A stretch of DNA of 64,000 nucleotides from Moritella dasanensis ArB 0140 (GTDB lineage: Bacteria; Pseudomonadota; Gammaproteobacteria; Enterobacterales; Moritellaceae), in NCBI RefSeq assembly GCF_000276805.1, contig NZ_AKXQ01000010.1, positions 62,001-126,000 on the forward strand. The letters are read 5' to 3'. The notes beneath the pieces are model-generated. The model was given only the letters and a program-made list of their open reading frames with translations, was not told the origin of the DNA and did no database searches. The translations under genes and the position numbers were made by a program. Below are positions 36,353-45,253 of the stretch, in pieces (position 1 is the stretch's first letter; the number at the start of each line of letters is the position of its first letter).

Positions 36353-37557
36353 TGAAAAAATTACTTATTGCTACAGCTGTTCTAGCGTCTATTTCGATGA
36401 CGGCGAATGCCGGGCTTGCGCGTTATGACCGTTCAGTGTCGCAACATAAGACTTTTGCATTACAGAGTAAGTTTGATTTTGCATGTCATATGAATGCTGG
36501 TTCTGCGACGTTAATCGACCCGTTCTGGGTGATCACTGCAAATCACGTATCCGGTTCTAAATCACAATCATATCGTAATACGGTGACGTGTACTTCGTTT
36601 GAAAAAGATGAAAATGGCGAATACACAACGGTTAAGTCGGTTTCTGCATCAACCGATCCTAACGGTGAGTACGGGGAGTATGAGTTTAAAGACGATATAT
36701 ATGATTTCGCACTGGTTCGTTTGGATACCCCAATTCGCGGCATTAAACCAGCGAAGCTAGCAACGGAAGAAATGTTTCCAAAAGATAAACGTTATGAAGT
36801 GAATAGCGTCGGTTTTGGTAATTATAATGGTCGCAACGGTGGCCAAAAGTACGTTGAATACAATGAAATTGATAAGAAATGGCTGGCTGAATATTCTTTC
36901 AACCCCGATCATTTTAAGCAAAGTGAGTTGCAGTGGTTAGCAATTCATGGTGATAGTGGCTCTGGCATTACGGTTGAAAAAGACGGTGAGTTTTATCTAC
37001 TAGGTGAGATTGGCCTGCAATATTATACTGAGTTTGGTTGGACTGATACGTTTGAAGACGTGGCGATCAAACTGCCTTGGATTAATAAAGCGATGCAAGA
37101 GCACGGGTTTAGTTTTACTGAAGAAGTGGAACTTGATAACGTCATGTGGAGTGCTGCGTCACCAGAAAATACCGATGACTACCATGCGTACTTCAGTTAT
37201 TGGAAAGCAGAAAACATTGGTATGTCTGAGACCTTTTGGACTGATGACGGTGGTTTAAAAACCATGGCGTATGCGGATGCGGGTTCAAGCTACAGTATCG
37301 AACTGGTGATTCCGAAGGATAAAAATACCCCTGCGTTTGACTTGTTCGTGAATGGCCGTGTTGTCGCGGTTAATATTGACGTCAATACAGCTAAAACCGA
37401 TGCACTTTTCCTTAAGGTAAATACCTTTAAGATTGATGTTGATAACATCAATGTTGAGTTTAAACCGGTTGGTGATTTAACTGGGAAAACTAAAATCGTA
37501 TTAGATTATTTTGCAGTGAAAGCTGCGGTAAAATCGACGGTGAAAGCGGCGAAATAA
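36352..37557 (+). CDS. Secreted trypsin-like (S1) serine protease
   Basis: The 401-residue protein has a signal peptide (about 1-20, ending NAG), then a chymotrypsin-fold protease. Its triad can be read as His in VITANHVSG, Asp in DIYDFALVRL and Ser in HGDSGSG. There is no clear activation peptide beyond a few residues. From about residue 255 comes an extra beta-rich C-terminal domain (SAASPENTDDYHAYFSYW onward) of unknown use, perhaps substrate binding. It is likely exported and degrades proteins outside the cell. It is followed by a strong terminator. Confidence 0.85.
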   Translation: MKKLLIATAVLASISMTANAGLARYDRSVSQHKTFALQSKFDFACHMNAGSATLIDPFWVITANHVSGSKSQSYRNTVTCTSFEKDENGEYTTVKSVSASTDPNGEYGEYEFKDDIYDFALVRLDTPIRGIKPAKLATEEMFPKDKRYEVNSVGFGNYNGRNGGQKYVEYNEIDKKWLAEYSFNPDHFKQSELQWLAIHGDSGSGITVEKDGEFYLLGEIGLQYYTEFGWTDTFEDVAIKLPWINKAMQEHGFSFTEEVELDNVMWSAASPENTDDYHAYFSYWKAENIGMSETFWTDDGGLKTMAYADAGSSYSIELVIPKDKNTPAFDLFVNGRVVAVNIDVNTAKTDALFLKVNTFKIDVDNINVEFKPVGDLTGKTKIVLDYFAVKAAVKSTVKAAK

Positions 37558-37576
37558 TATAACGAGATGGTAAATT

Positions 37577-37632
37577 AAGTCTTAACCTTAATGCCAGTGA
37601 TATAGGGGGTTATCGGGTTAAGACTTTTTTTT
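37577..37632 (+). terminator. Rho-independent terminator after the trypsin-like protease
   Basis: AAGTCTTAACC (37577-37587) pairs over eleven bases with GGTTAAGACTT (37616-37626), followed by a run of T. The 28-base loop is long, but the stem and T-run are clear. Confidence 0.87.
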
Positions 37633-37721
37633 CGCTATAAAAGAATATAATCATGCTAGATTAACTCTTATTAGGACTGAGTATTCGTTTCAGTCTCAAG
37701 ATCGTAATAAGAGGAGCTGGG

Positions 37722-38618
37722 ATGGATTGGATAATGTGTGTGCGTAGTTACATTAAAGTCGTTGAAGAAGGCAGCTTTAATGGCGCGGCTTATCAACTTA
37801 ATACCACAGGCTCTGCGATCAGTAAGCGCATTAACTGGCTAGAAGATAAAGTCGGCGTGCAGTTACTTAAGCGCACCACGCGCTCGTTAGATCAAACAGA
37901 AGCGGGTCAGCTATTTTATCAGCGTTCCCGATTGCAACTTGATCAATGGATGTCGCTGGTGGACGAAGCGCGTTCAGTTAATCAAACGCCTACAGGGCTG
38001 TTAAAAATTGGCGCTACTACCGCAGTGGGCTCTAAATTTATCATCAAGTATTTAAACGACTTTTTATTAATGTATCCTAAAATCAAAATACAGTTGCTAA
38101 CCACATCACCAGGGCAAATGCCCGAGAGTCATGTCGATGTGTTTATCAGCCGTGATTTAGAACAGCTCAACTCCCACAGTTATAAAGCCATTGAACTGTT
38201 TAAAAACGATGCCAAGTTCTTTGCTTCGCCAGACTATATTGACAAGTATGGAAAGCCTGAAACCATTGAAGATCTTGAATCGCACAATATGCTTATTTGG
38301 GGCGAACGCCCGATACGCGAAGTGAAATTATCGACGGGTAATCGCATTACCTTACGGGGTAATTTTGCGACTACCAATCCTGAAGCGTTATTTTACGGGG
38401 CTAAATGTGGCATGGGCGTATTACTTGCCAGCCAAAAAATGCTGGAAGATTTAACGGAAGTCGGGGAGTTAATACAGGTATTACCCGATGTGACGATTGA
38501 TCATGGTTCAGTATGTGCTTATTACCCAACCCTTGATTATGAACATACTCGGACGCAGTTGTTTATTAAGTACCTGAAAGAACGTGTTAGCAACGAACAA
38601 ATTAAGGAAATATCATGA
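37722..38618 (+). CDS. LysR-family transcriptional regulator
   Basis: The 298-residue protein has the N-terminal LysR helix-turn-helix (about 3-62, with GSFNGAAYQLNTTGSAISKRI) and a C-terminal effector domain. AGGAGCTGGG precedes the ATG. Its last bases overlap the CIA30 gene (ATGA), an unusual co-directional partner for LysR, so the two are probably one transcript. The target genes and ligand are unknown. Confidence 0.9.
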   Translation: MDWIMCVRSYIKVVEEGSFNGAAYQLNTTGSAISKRINWLEDKVGVQLLKRTTRSLDQTEAGQLFYQRSRLQLDQWMSLVDEARSVNQTPTGLLKIGATTAVGSKFIIKYLNDFLLMYPKIKIQLLTTSPGQMPESHVDVFISRDLEQLNSHSYKAIELFKNDAKFFASPDYIDKYGKPETIEDLESHNMLIWGERPIREVKLSTGNRITLRGNFATTNPEALFYGAKCGMGVLLASQKMLEDLTEVGELIQVLPDVTIDHGSVCAYYPTLDYEHTRTQLFIKYLKERVSNEQIKEIS

Positions 38619-39118
38619 TTGATTTAACGCGTGCGGTAGATTTAAGCAGCGCAGAAAGTATAGCCCTTTGGCGAGTATCCAATGATGGCGTCATGGGAGG
38701 TTTGTCTGAAGGGCGCATGTTATTCAACCGTGATCATGGCATATTTACCGGAAATATATCGCTTGAAAACAACGGTGGTTTTAGTTCGATTTTTCGGCCT
38801 GTTAAGGGTGTGCCGACAAAACTGCATAGCATTCAAATAGAGGTACAAGGTGACGGTCAATGTTATCAATTAAGAGCCGTGGTTTTCGATAATGGCTATC
38901 GCTTAGCGTACAAACATGATTTTGAAACTGTTGCAGGCCAACGCCAAATATTCACCTTTCCGCTTGTCGACTTTAAAGCCTCTTTCCGTGGGCGGTTAAT
39001 CAGCAATGCACCGATACTGGCATCGTCAGACGTAAGAGAAGTGGGGTTCTTAGTGAATAATCACACTGCAGGGGAGTTTGCGTTGTCAGTTTTTGGGATT
39101 GAGTTTTTGGATCTGTAA
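38615..39118 (+). CDS. CIA30/NDUFAF1-family protein
   Basis: The 167-residue protein fits the CIA30 family of carbohydrate-binding-like jelly rolls, shown by WRVSNDGVMGGLSEGRMLF, GGFSSI and the final ALSVFGIEFLDL. In mitochondria a relative assists complex I assembly; in bacteria the role is unproven. There is no signal peptide. It overlaps the LysR gene by four bases. Confidence 0.85.
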   Translation: MIDLTRAVDLSSAESIALWRVSNDGVMGGLSEGRMLFNRDHGIFTGNISLENNGGFSSIFRPVKGVPTKLHSIQIEVQGDGQCYQLRAVVFDNGYRLAYKHDFETVAGQRQIFTFPLVDFKASFRGRLISNAPILASSDVREVGFLVNNHTAGEFALSVFGIEFLDL

Positions 39119-39200
39119 GCGGGGAGGGCTAAATAGTTGGTAATATGATTTATTCTTTCTTCCGCGTTATATGATGTGAATAACTTTCGGATTCCTCACT

Positions 39201-39238
39201 GTAACAAATGAATGATAATATGATCATTCATTTGTTAC
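39201..39238. promoter_or_regulatory. 15-base-pair perfect inverted repeat before the nucleotidase gene
   Basis: GTAACAAATGAATGA (39201-39215) is the exact reverse complement of TCATTCATTTGTTAC (39224-39238), with eight bases between. It ends 34 bases before the nucleotidase start. It may be an operator for a dimeric regulator or a terminator for the CIA30 gene; there is no T-run. Confidence 0.7.
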
Positions 39239-39272
39239 TATCGATTCAGCTACAGATAAAAACTGAAACATT

Positions 39273-40973
39273 ATGATGAAAAAGAATAAGCCAGTTAAAA
39301 TAACACTGGCGCATATAAATGATACGCACTCTTACTTTGAACCTCAGTCACTGCAATTACAGCTGAATATTGATGGCAAAATGATATCGCCTTATGTCAG
39401 CAATGGCGGGTTTTCTCGTATCGCCACGCGCGCTAAACAGCTTAAAGTCACCGCCCTGCAGAAGAATCGTGACTTCATATTTGTCCATGCTGGCGATTGC
39501 TTTCAAGGCACGCTCTATTTCTCGTTGTTCAAAGGTAAAGCCAATTCCGATATGCTCAACGCATTAGGTATTGATGTCATGACTATTGGTAACCATGAAC
39601 TCGATATGGGAAATGAACCAGTGGCTGAATTTTTAGACCGTATTGAGTTTCCATTATTAGCAGGAAACTGGGATCTGACTAACGAATTAACAACCAAGTC
39701 TCATTATTTAAAGGGTCGCCCTAACTTACTCTCTTATCAACCAGCGCAGCAGACTGCACGCTGGATGACGCGTGTTGTCGATGGCGAGTCAGTGGCAATA
39801 TTTGGGGTATCACTGGATAAGATGGCCGATATAGCCAATGTCGATCCAGATACGCCATTTGTTAATGCCACTGAAACGGCCAGAAATACTGTTCGCGCTA
39901 TCCGAGAATCAGGGGTTAATAAGATCATATTATTAAGTCACCTTGGTTTTACTGGGGATTGTGAGCTTGCGGAGAAAGTGGATGGCATCAGTTTGATTGT
40001 CGGTGGTCATAGCCACAACCTGCTAGGGGATTTCAGCGACTTAGGACTGAAAAAGGAAGCTGAATACGGACATCAAGTTAATGATACCTATATCGTGCAA
40101 GCAGGATTCCACTCACAGGCGCTTGGTCACTGCGAAATTGATTTCGCCGCCGATGGTTCTGTTAGTGCTTTCAAGGGCAAGAATGAACTGCTGATTGGTC
40201 GCAGACTCTGTACGGATGCAAGCTTGTTAACAGCCAATGACGATGCTATCCATGCTCAGGCGAGCCTCTACCTCACTGAACATGAAAACGTGGTGATATG
40301 TAAAAAAGATCCACGACTACAAAGTTTGCTACAGGATAAGTACATCCCACGAGTGCGTAAGCTGCAAAGTACAGTGATCGCTAACTTAACAAAAGATATG
40401 CGCCATATCCGCATTCCCGATCTGAACGGCGGTAGTGAGATTGCCCCGTTAGTGGCTGAATCGTTTGCCCATATGATGAATAAAGATGGTCATCAAATCG
40501 ACTTTGCCATTCATAATGCCGGTGGTGTAAGAACGTCGCTATTCCAAGGTAATATTTCAATTTGTGACATAGCAGGCAAGCTACTGCCCTTTGCCGTTCC
40601 CATTGGTGCTTATCACATCAAAGGCAAATATATAGCGCAAGCACTCGAAGGTGCTATCAACAACGCAACCAATAATGGCGTAATAGGCACAGGTTCGGGT
40701 AGTTACCCTTATACCTATAATCTGGATTTTAGCTATCACGCGCAGCGCCCTCTTGGTCAACGGATTGCTGGGCTCATGATTAATACAACGCAAGATGGCT
40801 GGGTCGATATTGACGACGAAAAGCATTATTACGGTAGCTCTTCCGCGTATACCATGAAAGGGAAAGAGGGTTATGAAGCGCTCACTATGATGGATGGTGA
40901 CGGGGTTGTTAGCCACCATTCAATGGCTGATTGCTTTATTGATTTTATTCAAGATGCTCCACACAGACTGTAA
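39273..40973 (+). CDS. 5'-nucleotidase/UDP-sugar hydrolase-family protein, no signal peptide
   Basis: The 566-residue protein has the metallophosphatase motifs in order: AHINDTHSY, HAGDCFQGT, IGNHELDMG, LLSHLGF and VGGHSHN. These hold the two metal ions. The C-terminal substrate domain has HNAGGVRTSLFQG. The family includes periplasmic UshA, but here the N-terminus (MMKKNKPVKITLAHIND) goes straight into the catalytic domain without a signal, so the enzyme is likely cytoplasmic. Substrate could be nucleotides or related phosphoesters. Confidence 0.87.
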   Translation: MMKKNKPVKITLAHINDTHSYFEPQSLQLQLNIDGKMISPYVSNGGFSRIATRAKQLKVTALQKNRDFIFVHAGDCFQGTLYFSLFKGKANSDMLNALGIDVMTIGNHELDMGNEPVAEFLDRIEFPLLAGNWDLTNELTTKSHYLKGRPNLLSYQPAQQTARWMTRVVDGESVAIFGVSLDKMADIANVDPDTPFVNATETARNTVRAIRESGVNKIILLSHLGFTGDCELAEKVDGISLIVGGHSHNLLGDFSDLGLKKEAEYGHQVNDTYIVQAGFHSQALGHCEIDFAADGSVSAFKGKNELLIGRRLCTDASLLTANDDAIHAQASLYLTEHENVVICKKDPRLQSLLQDKYIPRVRKLQSTVIANLTKDMRHIRIPDLNGGSEIAPLVAESFAHMMNKDGHQIDFAIHNAGGVRTSLFQGNISICDIAGKLLPFAVPIGAYHIKGKYIAQALEGAINNATNNGVIGTGSGSYPYTYNLDFSYHAQRPLGQRIAGLMINTTQDGWVDIDDEKHYYGSSSAYTMKGKEGYEALTMMDGDGVVSHHSMADCFIDFIQDAPHRL

Positions 40974-41029
40974 ATTGAGGGCATCCTTATTGCACTTTAC
41001 AGCCAGTTGATACTACTTCTAACGCCAAT

Positions 41030-41065
41030 GTTGATGCACAGTCGAATGTGTGATGGTGCATCAAC
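41030..41065. terminator. Stem-loop between convergent nucleotidase and SDR genes
   Basis: GTTGATGCAC (41030-41039) pairs with GTGCATCAAC (41056-41065) around sixteen bases, between two converging genes. The T-run is poor on both sides. Confidence 0.6.
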
Positions 41066-41072
41066 GCTATAA

Positions 41073-41807
41073 TTACCAATCAATCGACTTACCTTGCCAA
41101 TCCAAATAGCTCGCTTCACCATCCAGTGCGATATTCTCAACAATATTTAGAAGTTGTTCTGCGACAAAATCACTGGTGAATAGCTTATCCGCAGGCACAT
41201 TCTTTTGAAACGGTTTCGATAACGGTGTATCCGTTGTGCCAGGGTGAAAAGCGATGAGTTTGATATTCTTAGCACGTCGAGATAATTCTATCGCGGCAGT
41301 TTTTAGCATCATGTTAAGGGCTGCTTTGGATGCGCGATAACTATACCAGCCACCTAAATGATTATCACTAATACTGGCCACACGAGCACTGAACACCGTG
41401 AGTGTACAGGGCGTTTTACCCGTTAATACCGGGGTTAGCTTTTGTATCCACAACATAGGGATGAGGGCATTAATCTGCATGACTTGCTGAAATGCTTGCT
41501 CGCTAAAATCTTCTAAGCGTTTTTCTGGCTGCAATTGCGCGTTATGTAATACACCGTTGCAAATAAACACTTGGGAAATCGGTATGTGGTTGCACTGCGT
41601 TAGTGCGATGACCGCTTGTTCAATCGAATCTGATTGATAGTTTGGCACTGTGATCTGTTTGATACTGGTGTCTGGCATCGCTGAATAAGCGCTTAAATCA
41701 CGGCTGATGACGATTAGTCCCATCTCTGCATCGGTTTGTATTTTAGCGGCGATTGATCTAGCGATGACGCTGTTAGCGCCGATGATCAGTGTCTGTGTTT
41801 TTATCAT
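41073..41807 (-). CDS. Short-chain dehydrogenase/reductase (CsgA-like SDR)
   Basis: The 244-residue enzyme has a Rossmann start (TLIIGANSVIARSIA), Ser near DNHLGGWYSYRASKAAL, and the YxxxK pair in YSYRASK. The glycine motif is GANSVIA rather than the typical GxxxGIG, as in several short SDRs of this branch. Substrate unknown. AGGAACTTGTT precedes its ATG inside the end of the DCC gene, with a 35-base overlap, so the two form one unit. Confidence 0.85.
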   Translation of the reverse strand: MIKTQTLIIGANSVIARSIAAKIQTDAEMGLIVISRDLSAYSAMPDTSIKQITVPNYQSDSIEQAVIALTQCNHIPISQVFICNGVLHNAQLQPEKRLEDFSEQAFQQVMQINALIPMLWIQKLTPVLTGKTPCTLTVFSARVASISDNHLGGWYSYRASKAALNMMLKTAAIELSRRAKNIKLIAFHPGTTDTPLSKPFQKNVPADKLFTSDFVAEQLLNIVENIALDGEASYLDWQGKSIDW

Positions 41808-42198
41808 AACAAGTTCCTGAATTGCAGTTAGTCGTGCTGATACCCAAACGTTTCGCGAGGAAAGCGGATATTGGCTGACGATATTTGGCGACCACTAAAT
41901 AAACCCAATGGCTCAGCGTTTTAATCACTGGCCAATTAAGTGGTGCGACCCAAAAACCTTTACCTACTAACGTCCAAGCCCTGTGAGTGACTTCAAGTCC
42001 TAGCAGGCGTTTACCTTGGTAAGTACCGTGTAATATCTTCATACCGTCATCCACATTTATCTCTGGGTAGAGGGTGTTAAAGTCAGTTTGATGTAAGTCG
42101 ACTAGCTGAATTACATCACCTTTATCGTGCTGTTTTAGGTGTTGCATTTCGCTGGTACATAATGGACATTGACCATCATAAAATATCGTTAACGTCAT
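41773..42198 (-). CDS. DCC-family (DUF393) thiol-disulfide oxidoreductase-like protein
   Basis: The 141-residue protein opens with TIFYDGQCPLCTSEM, the DCC signature, in which CPLC resembles a thioredoxin CxxC. The rest is a short alpha-helical domain with a hydrophobic patch near residue 90. Function is unproven. It is the first gene of a two-gene unit with the SDR, and AGGAATAAGAGC lies before its ATG. Confidence 0.87.
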   Translation of the reverse strand: MTLTIFYDGQCPLCTSEMQHLKQHDKGDVIQLVDLHQTDFNTLYPEINVDDGMKILHGTYQGKRLLGLEVTHRAWTLVGKGFWVAPLNWPVIKTLSHWVYLVVAKYRQPISAFLAKRLGISTTNCNSGTCYDKNTDTDHRR

Positions 42199-42368
42199 GC
42201 TCTTATTCCTGGTTAGGCCTTTACTGAGCTATATAGTTAAATATGTGTACTTAAACTATATGACTATAAATTGTAGGGAGTAATACGTCATGAAACGGGT
42301 TTTAGATCAGTATTGATACTAATTATTCAATGTTAATAAAGGTTAGCGGATGAAAAACAGTCTACCAA

Positions 42369-42422
42369 CTAACTGTCACAACCATAATGTTGAGTAATAT
42401 AAATCTCGACGTTATCGCATAG
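42369..42422 (-). pseudogene. Remnant of a second M3 peptidase gene 3' end
   Basis: Read on the minus strand, these 54 bases give LCDNVEIYITQHYGCDS and a stop. The intact M3 peptidase at 45647-47494 ends LCNNFETYITQRYGSDC and a stop: 11 of 17 residues match, and most differences are silent or conservative. The match begins at the terminator hairpin at 42421 and fades soon after the stop codon. It is best explained as the tail of a former second copy, left after duplication and deletion or insertion. It is not itself a gene. Confidence 0.7.
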
Positions 42423-42441
42423 CCCCACGTATAGTGGGGCT
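42421..42441 (-). terminator. Terminator-like hairpin after the I9 gene
   Basis: AGCCCCAC (42421-42428) pairs with GTGGGGCT (42434-42441) around GTATA, six bases beyond the end of the stand-alone I9 gene on the minus strand. The stem is GC-rich; there is no long T-run downstream on that strand. It lies exactly where the M3 gene remnant begins. Confidence 0.6.
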
Positions 42442-42446
42442 GATTA

Positions 42447-42800
42447 TTATTGTGAATAAAAACTGCGTACTGGCTCTAGTTCAACATATTCAATAACAGC
42501 ATTTTGAACCAGCTCCTGAATGGACTGCTTACTTGCAAATACAATCAGTATGTTACGCGTTGGTATTACATCAACGATAGCGATTTTATGTTCCTTCACT
42601 AGTGCTGTCGCTACGCCTTCACCTCCCTTTTGGTATTTCACATAATACCGATTCAACCTGTTTTCCTTTGTTAGGTCGGTTATGTTTGTTGACTCTGTTA
42701 CGGGGGGGGACTGATGTGAATAACTCACCGGGACTACGAATAGCAGAACCAAGAAAATACTGAGATATCGAATTTTAAAACGAGTCCCTTGTTTTGCCAT
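42447..42800 (-). CDS. Stand-alone I9-like inhibitor (subtilisin propeptide-like) protein
   Basis: The 117-residue exported protein has a signal peptide or anchor (about 10-28) and one domain (about 50-112). Its sequence resembles the propeptide of the subtilase encoded just upstream: RYYVKYQKG and AVIEYVELEPVR against KYIVKFKE and AEIEYVEFDPPR. I9 domains fold and inhibit subtilisins, so a free copy could be a chaperone or inhibitor of the neighbour in the periplasm. AAGGAGCCGTT precedes its ATG, nine bases after the subtilase stop, so they share a transcript. Confidence 0.75.
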   Translation of the reverse strand: MAKQGTRFKIRYLSIFLVLLFVVPVSYSHQSPPVTESTNITDLTKENRLNRYYVKYQKGGEGVATALVKEHKIAIVDVIPTRNILIVFASKQSIQELVQNAVIEYVELEPVRSFYSQ

Positions 42801-42809
42801 AACGGCTCC

Positions 42810-45170
42810 TTATTGGAAGTTTATTTCCCAGCCTTCTAGGCTCCCTGTATCTTGACTGCTCGTATCGACGACCTTTAATTGCCAACGACCCTTTGATTCA
42901 TTGCCTGAGAAGTCAACATCATAAGTTGTATTTAGATTCTTATCTGAACCACCGCTATTGTTGTGCAGTATAGCCTTGGTACCTGTTGGTGAAGTCAATG
43001 TTACTTTTAAATCACCAACGTAGCTGTGTTTGATATCAAGCTGAATATTCACCATTCCAGCATCGCCAATACGCTTAACGTCTATGTTACTGACTACGCC
43101 GAAAGATGAATTATCTGGGATAACGACTCTTGTACTATTGGCATATTCTGTCGCACCGTTAGTATTTTTATAAGTCGCGGTAAGTGACGCTCCATCGTAC
43201 TTTTCGTAGCCATAGACAAGCACTTGGTATTGGCCTGTTTGAACGTTATCAATACTACAAACTTCATTATTTCCTTTAGTCCAAGAGCGGCAATCATAAT
43301 TCTTTGTTGTGGGTGAACCGTTAAATAATACGTAAAGGTCTGCATCACCTGATCCTCCACCCATGGTGAACGTTAATGCAGTTGCATTAGCAGGAACGTC
43401 AATATTATATAGAGTGCTTGAGCGATTGCCTCCTGACATTGGGGATTTTGCTATGCCGTTTTCCAACCTCGTGTCATCGTTATTATTACCTCCGCCTGGA
43501 CCATCACAACTTACAGCTAGATAGTCATTGGCCGCTGCCGCATTTATCAATCCATAGCCAGTTCTGTTGTCTCGACCTACAACATCGATATCTGTTGCTG
43601 AAGCTTTTAATGCAAAGCGAATCTGTGCAGCACTACATTGAGGGTGATAGCTCCAAACAAGACCCGCGACACCTACTGCATGTGGTGTCGCCATAGAGGT
43701 CCCATTATAATATTGATAGTCTTCACCTGTTGTTGTAGACACTGTGACGTCTTGTTCTAGCATTGCTGATAGTTCAAGGCCAAGTGCTCTGTCGACTGAA
43801 ACCGAAACGATTGTATAACTATTGTTGTCATCTAATACAAACGGATTTTGCAGACCAGATAAGGCATCATTACTATAGATTATAGCGGCTTTGGCGCCTG
43901 CGCTATGACAAGCTTTTACAGGATTAATTTCTGGTCGATAACCAGTACGTTGATTCTCAATACGCTCGGTTAAACAAACTTTACCTGTCATGTCACCACA
44001 GTTATAACTGTTATCTGAAATATCGCAACGTGCGAGTTTCCCTGTATAAGAACCAGCAACAGGACTCGACTGATAATTAGCTTTGCCATCAAGCGTTTTG
44101 CGGTTGTGCGGAACAATGCCACGGTCAAAATAGTGTTGGCCGTTAATCACAATATCAGACAGGACACCTTCGCCAACAGTGACTGTTGAAAGAATTGCTA
44201 CCCCTGGTGCTGAAATTTCAACTTGATTTGTGGCTTGGGAGAATGCAGCGTGGTTATTTTGATTATCTACCGCTGCAATTGACATAACAGAATCGTATGA
44301 AGCAGGATAACTGTGTGCGGTGTTCCCAGAATTGCCAGCAGCGGCAATAAGCAGTACACCATTGTCAGATAGTTCTTGCAGCGCATCACGTTCAGTTCGA
44401 CTCGATTGACTGCCGCCTAAGCTCATATTGACGACATTGGCACTGTTTTGCGCACAGGTATCAATTGCTTTGACTAGGCTGGATGAATAACCCCAACCAG
44501 ATTCATTGAATACTTTCACAATATGTAAGTTTACATTTTGATTTGGCATTACCCCCACAACACCGTCACCATTGGCTATCGCAGCTATCGTACCTGCGAC
44601 ATGAGTGCCATGTGCATTATGAGTACCTGGATCGTGCCAATTATCGGTGCCGCTATCATTGGTGCCTGATACTTGATTACCGCTAAGGTCGTTGTGAGTC
44701 AAGTCGTAACCAGAATCGATAATACAAATAGTCCGATTCCCAGTATTACTGTCGTTTAAGCCCGCTGTATTAATCGCTCCTTGTCCCCAAGGAATTGACT
44801 CACTTAGTAAGAAACGTGGCGGGTCGAATTCTACATATTCAATTTCAGCGTTGAGCTGTAAATCCGTAAGTGCTCGTGGTTCAATTTCGACACTATAAAG
44901 CGGTTTACTTCCGAGTTTTTCCACTTTTTTAGCGTTTACTTGTTCGAGAACGGATTCTTGAAGTAGCTTGGCGCCCCAAACTGGATTGAGTCCCATCATA
45001 GAAGGCGCATCAGCGTCGGTTTCTTTGAATTTAACTATGTATTTCATCGGTAAATCGAGTTCATCAAACTGAGGAAAAGCGTTTACATAGTTAATTCCTA
45101 AGGTTGAAATAGCTGTCGCTATTGCCATTGAGTTTAATAATTTATTTTTTTTATTGAGTTTGTTTTTCAT
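42810..45170 (-). CDS. Secreted subtilisin-like serine protease (S8) with PA, PPC and P domains
   Basis: The 786-residue protein has a signal peptide (to about residue 31), an I9 propeptide (about 42-120) and the S8 catalytic domain. The triad is Asp152 (IIDSGYDL), His187 (AHGTHVAGT) and Ser492 (NGTSMATPH), with Asn280 as oxyanion residue. A protease-associated domain (about 340-475) is inserted between His and Ser. After the catalytic domain come a PPC-type beta domain (about 570-660) and a C-terminal P/proprotein-convertase-like domain (about 675-786). Likely an extracellular peptidase. A sigma70-like promoter and a Fur-box-like site lie upstream. Confidence 0.92.
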   Translation of the reverse strand: MKNKLNKKNKLLNSMAIATAISTLGINYVNAFPQFDELDLPMKYIVKFKETDADAPSMMGLNPVWGAKLLQESVLEQVNAKKVEKLGSKPLYSVEIEPRALTDLQLNAEIEYVEFDPPRFLLSESIPWGQGAINTAGLNDSNTGNRTICIIDSGYDLTHNDLSGNQVSGTNDSGTDNWHDPGTHNAHGTHVAGTIAAIANGDGVVGVMPNQNVNLHIVKVFNESGWGYSSSLVKAIDTCAQNSANVVNMSLGGSQSSRTERDALQELSDNGVLLIAAAGNSGNTAHSYPASYDSVMSIAAVDNQNNHAAFSQATNQVEISAPGVAILSTVTVGEGVLSDIVINGQHYFDRGIVPHNRKTLDGKANYQSSPVAGSYTGKLARCDISDNSYNCGDMTGKVCLTERIENQRTGYRPEINPVKACHSAGAKAAIIYSNDALSGLQNPFVLDDNNSYTIVSVSVDRALGLELSAMLEQDVTVSTTTGEDYQYYNGTSMATPHAVGVAGLVWSYHPQCSAAQIRFALKASATDIDVVGRDNRTGYGLINAAAANDYLAVSCDGPGGGNNNDDTRLENGIAKSPMSGGNRSSTLYNIDVPANATALTFTMGGGSGDADLYVLFNGSPTTKNYDCRSWTKGNNEVCSIDNVQTGQYQVLVYGYEKYDGASLTATYKNTNGATEYANSTRVVIPDNSSFGVVSNIDVKRIGDAGMVNIQLDIKHSYVGDLKVTLTSPTGTKAILHNNSGGSDKNLNTTYDVDFSGNESKGRWQLKVVDTSSQDTGSLEGWEINFQ

Positions 45171-45253
45171 GTTGCCCGGTTCCTTATTGAGCGAAAGTTA
45201 TTACCTGCTGAAAAATGGTCGAGATACTTTCCTATTCGACTTGCAGAACCTGA

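Noticed and set aside
42810-43360. Minus-strand alternative frames inside the subtilase gene
   Set aside because: They are shadows of the P and PPC domain coding sequence.
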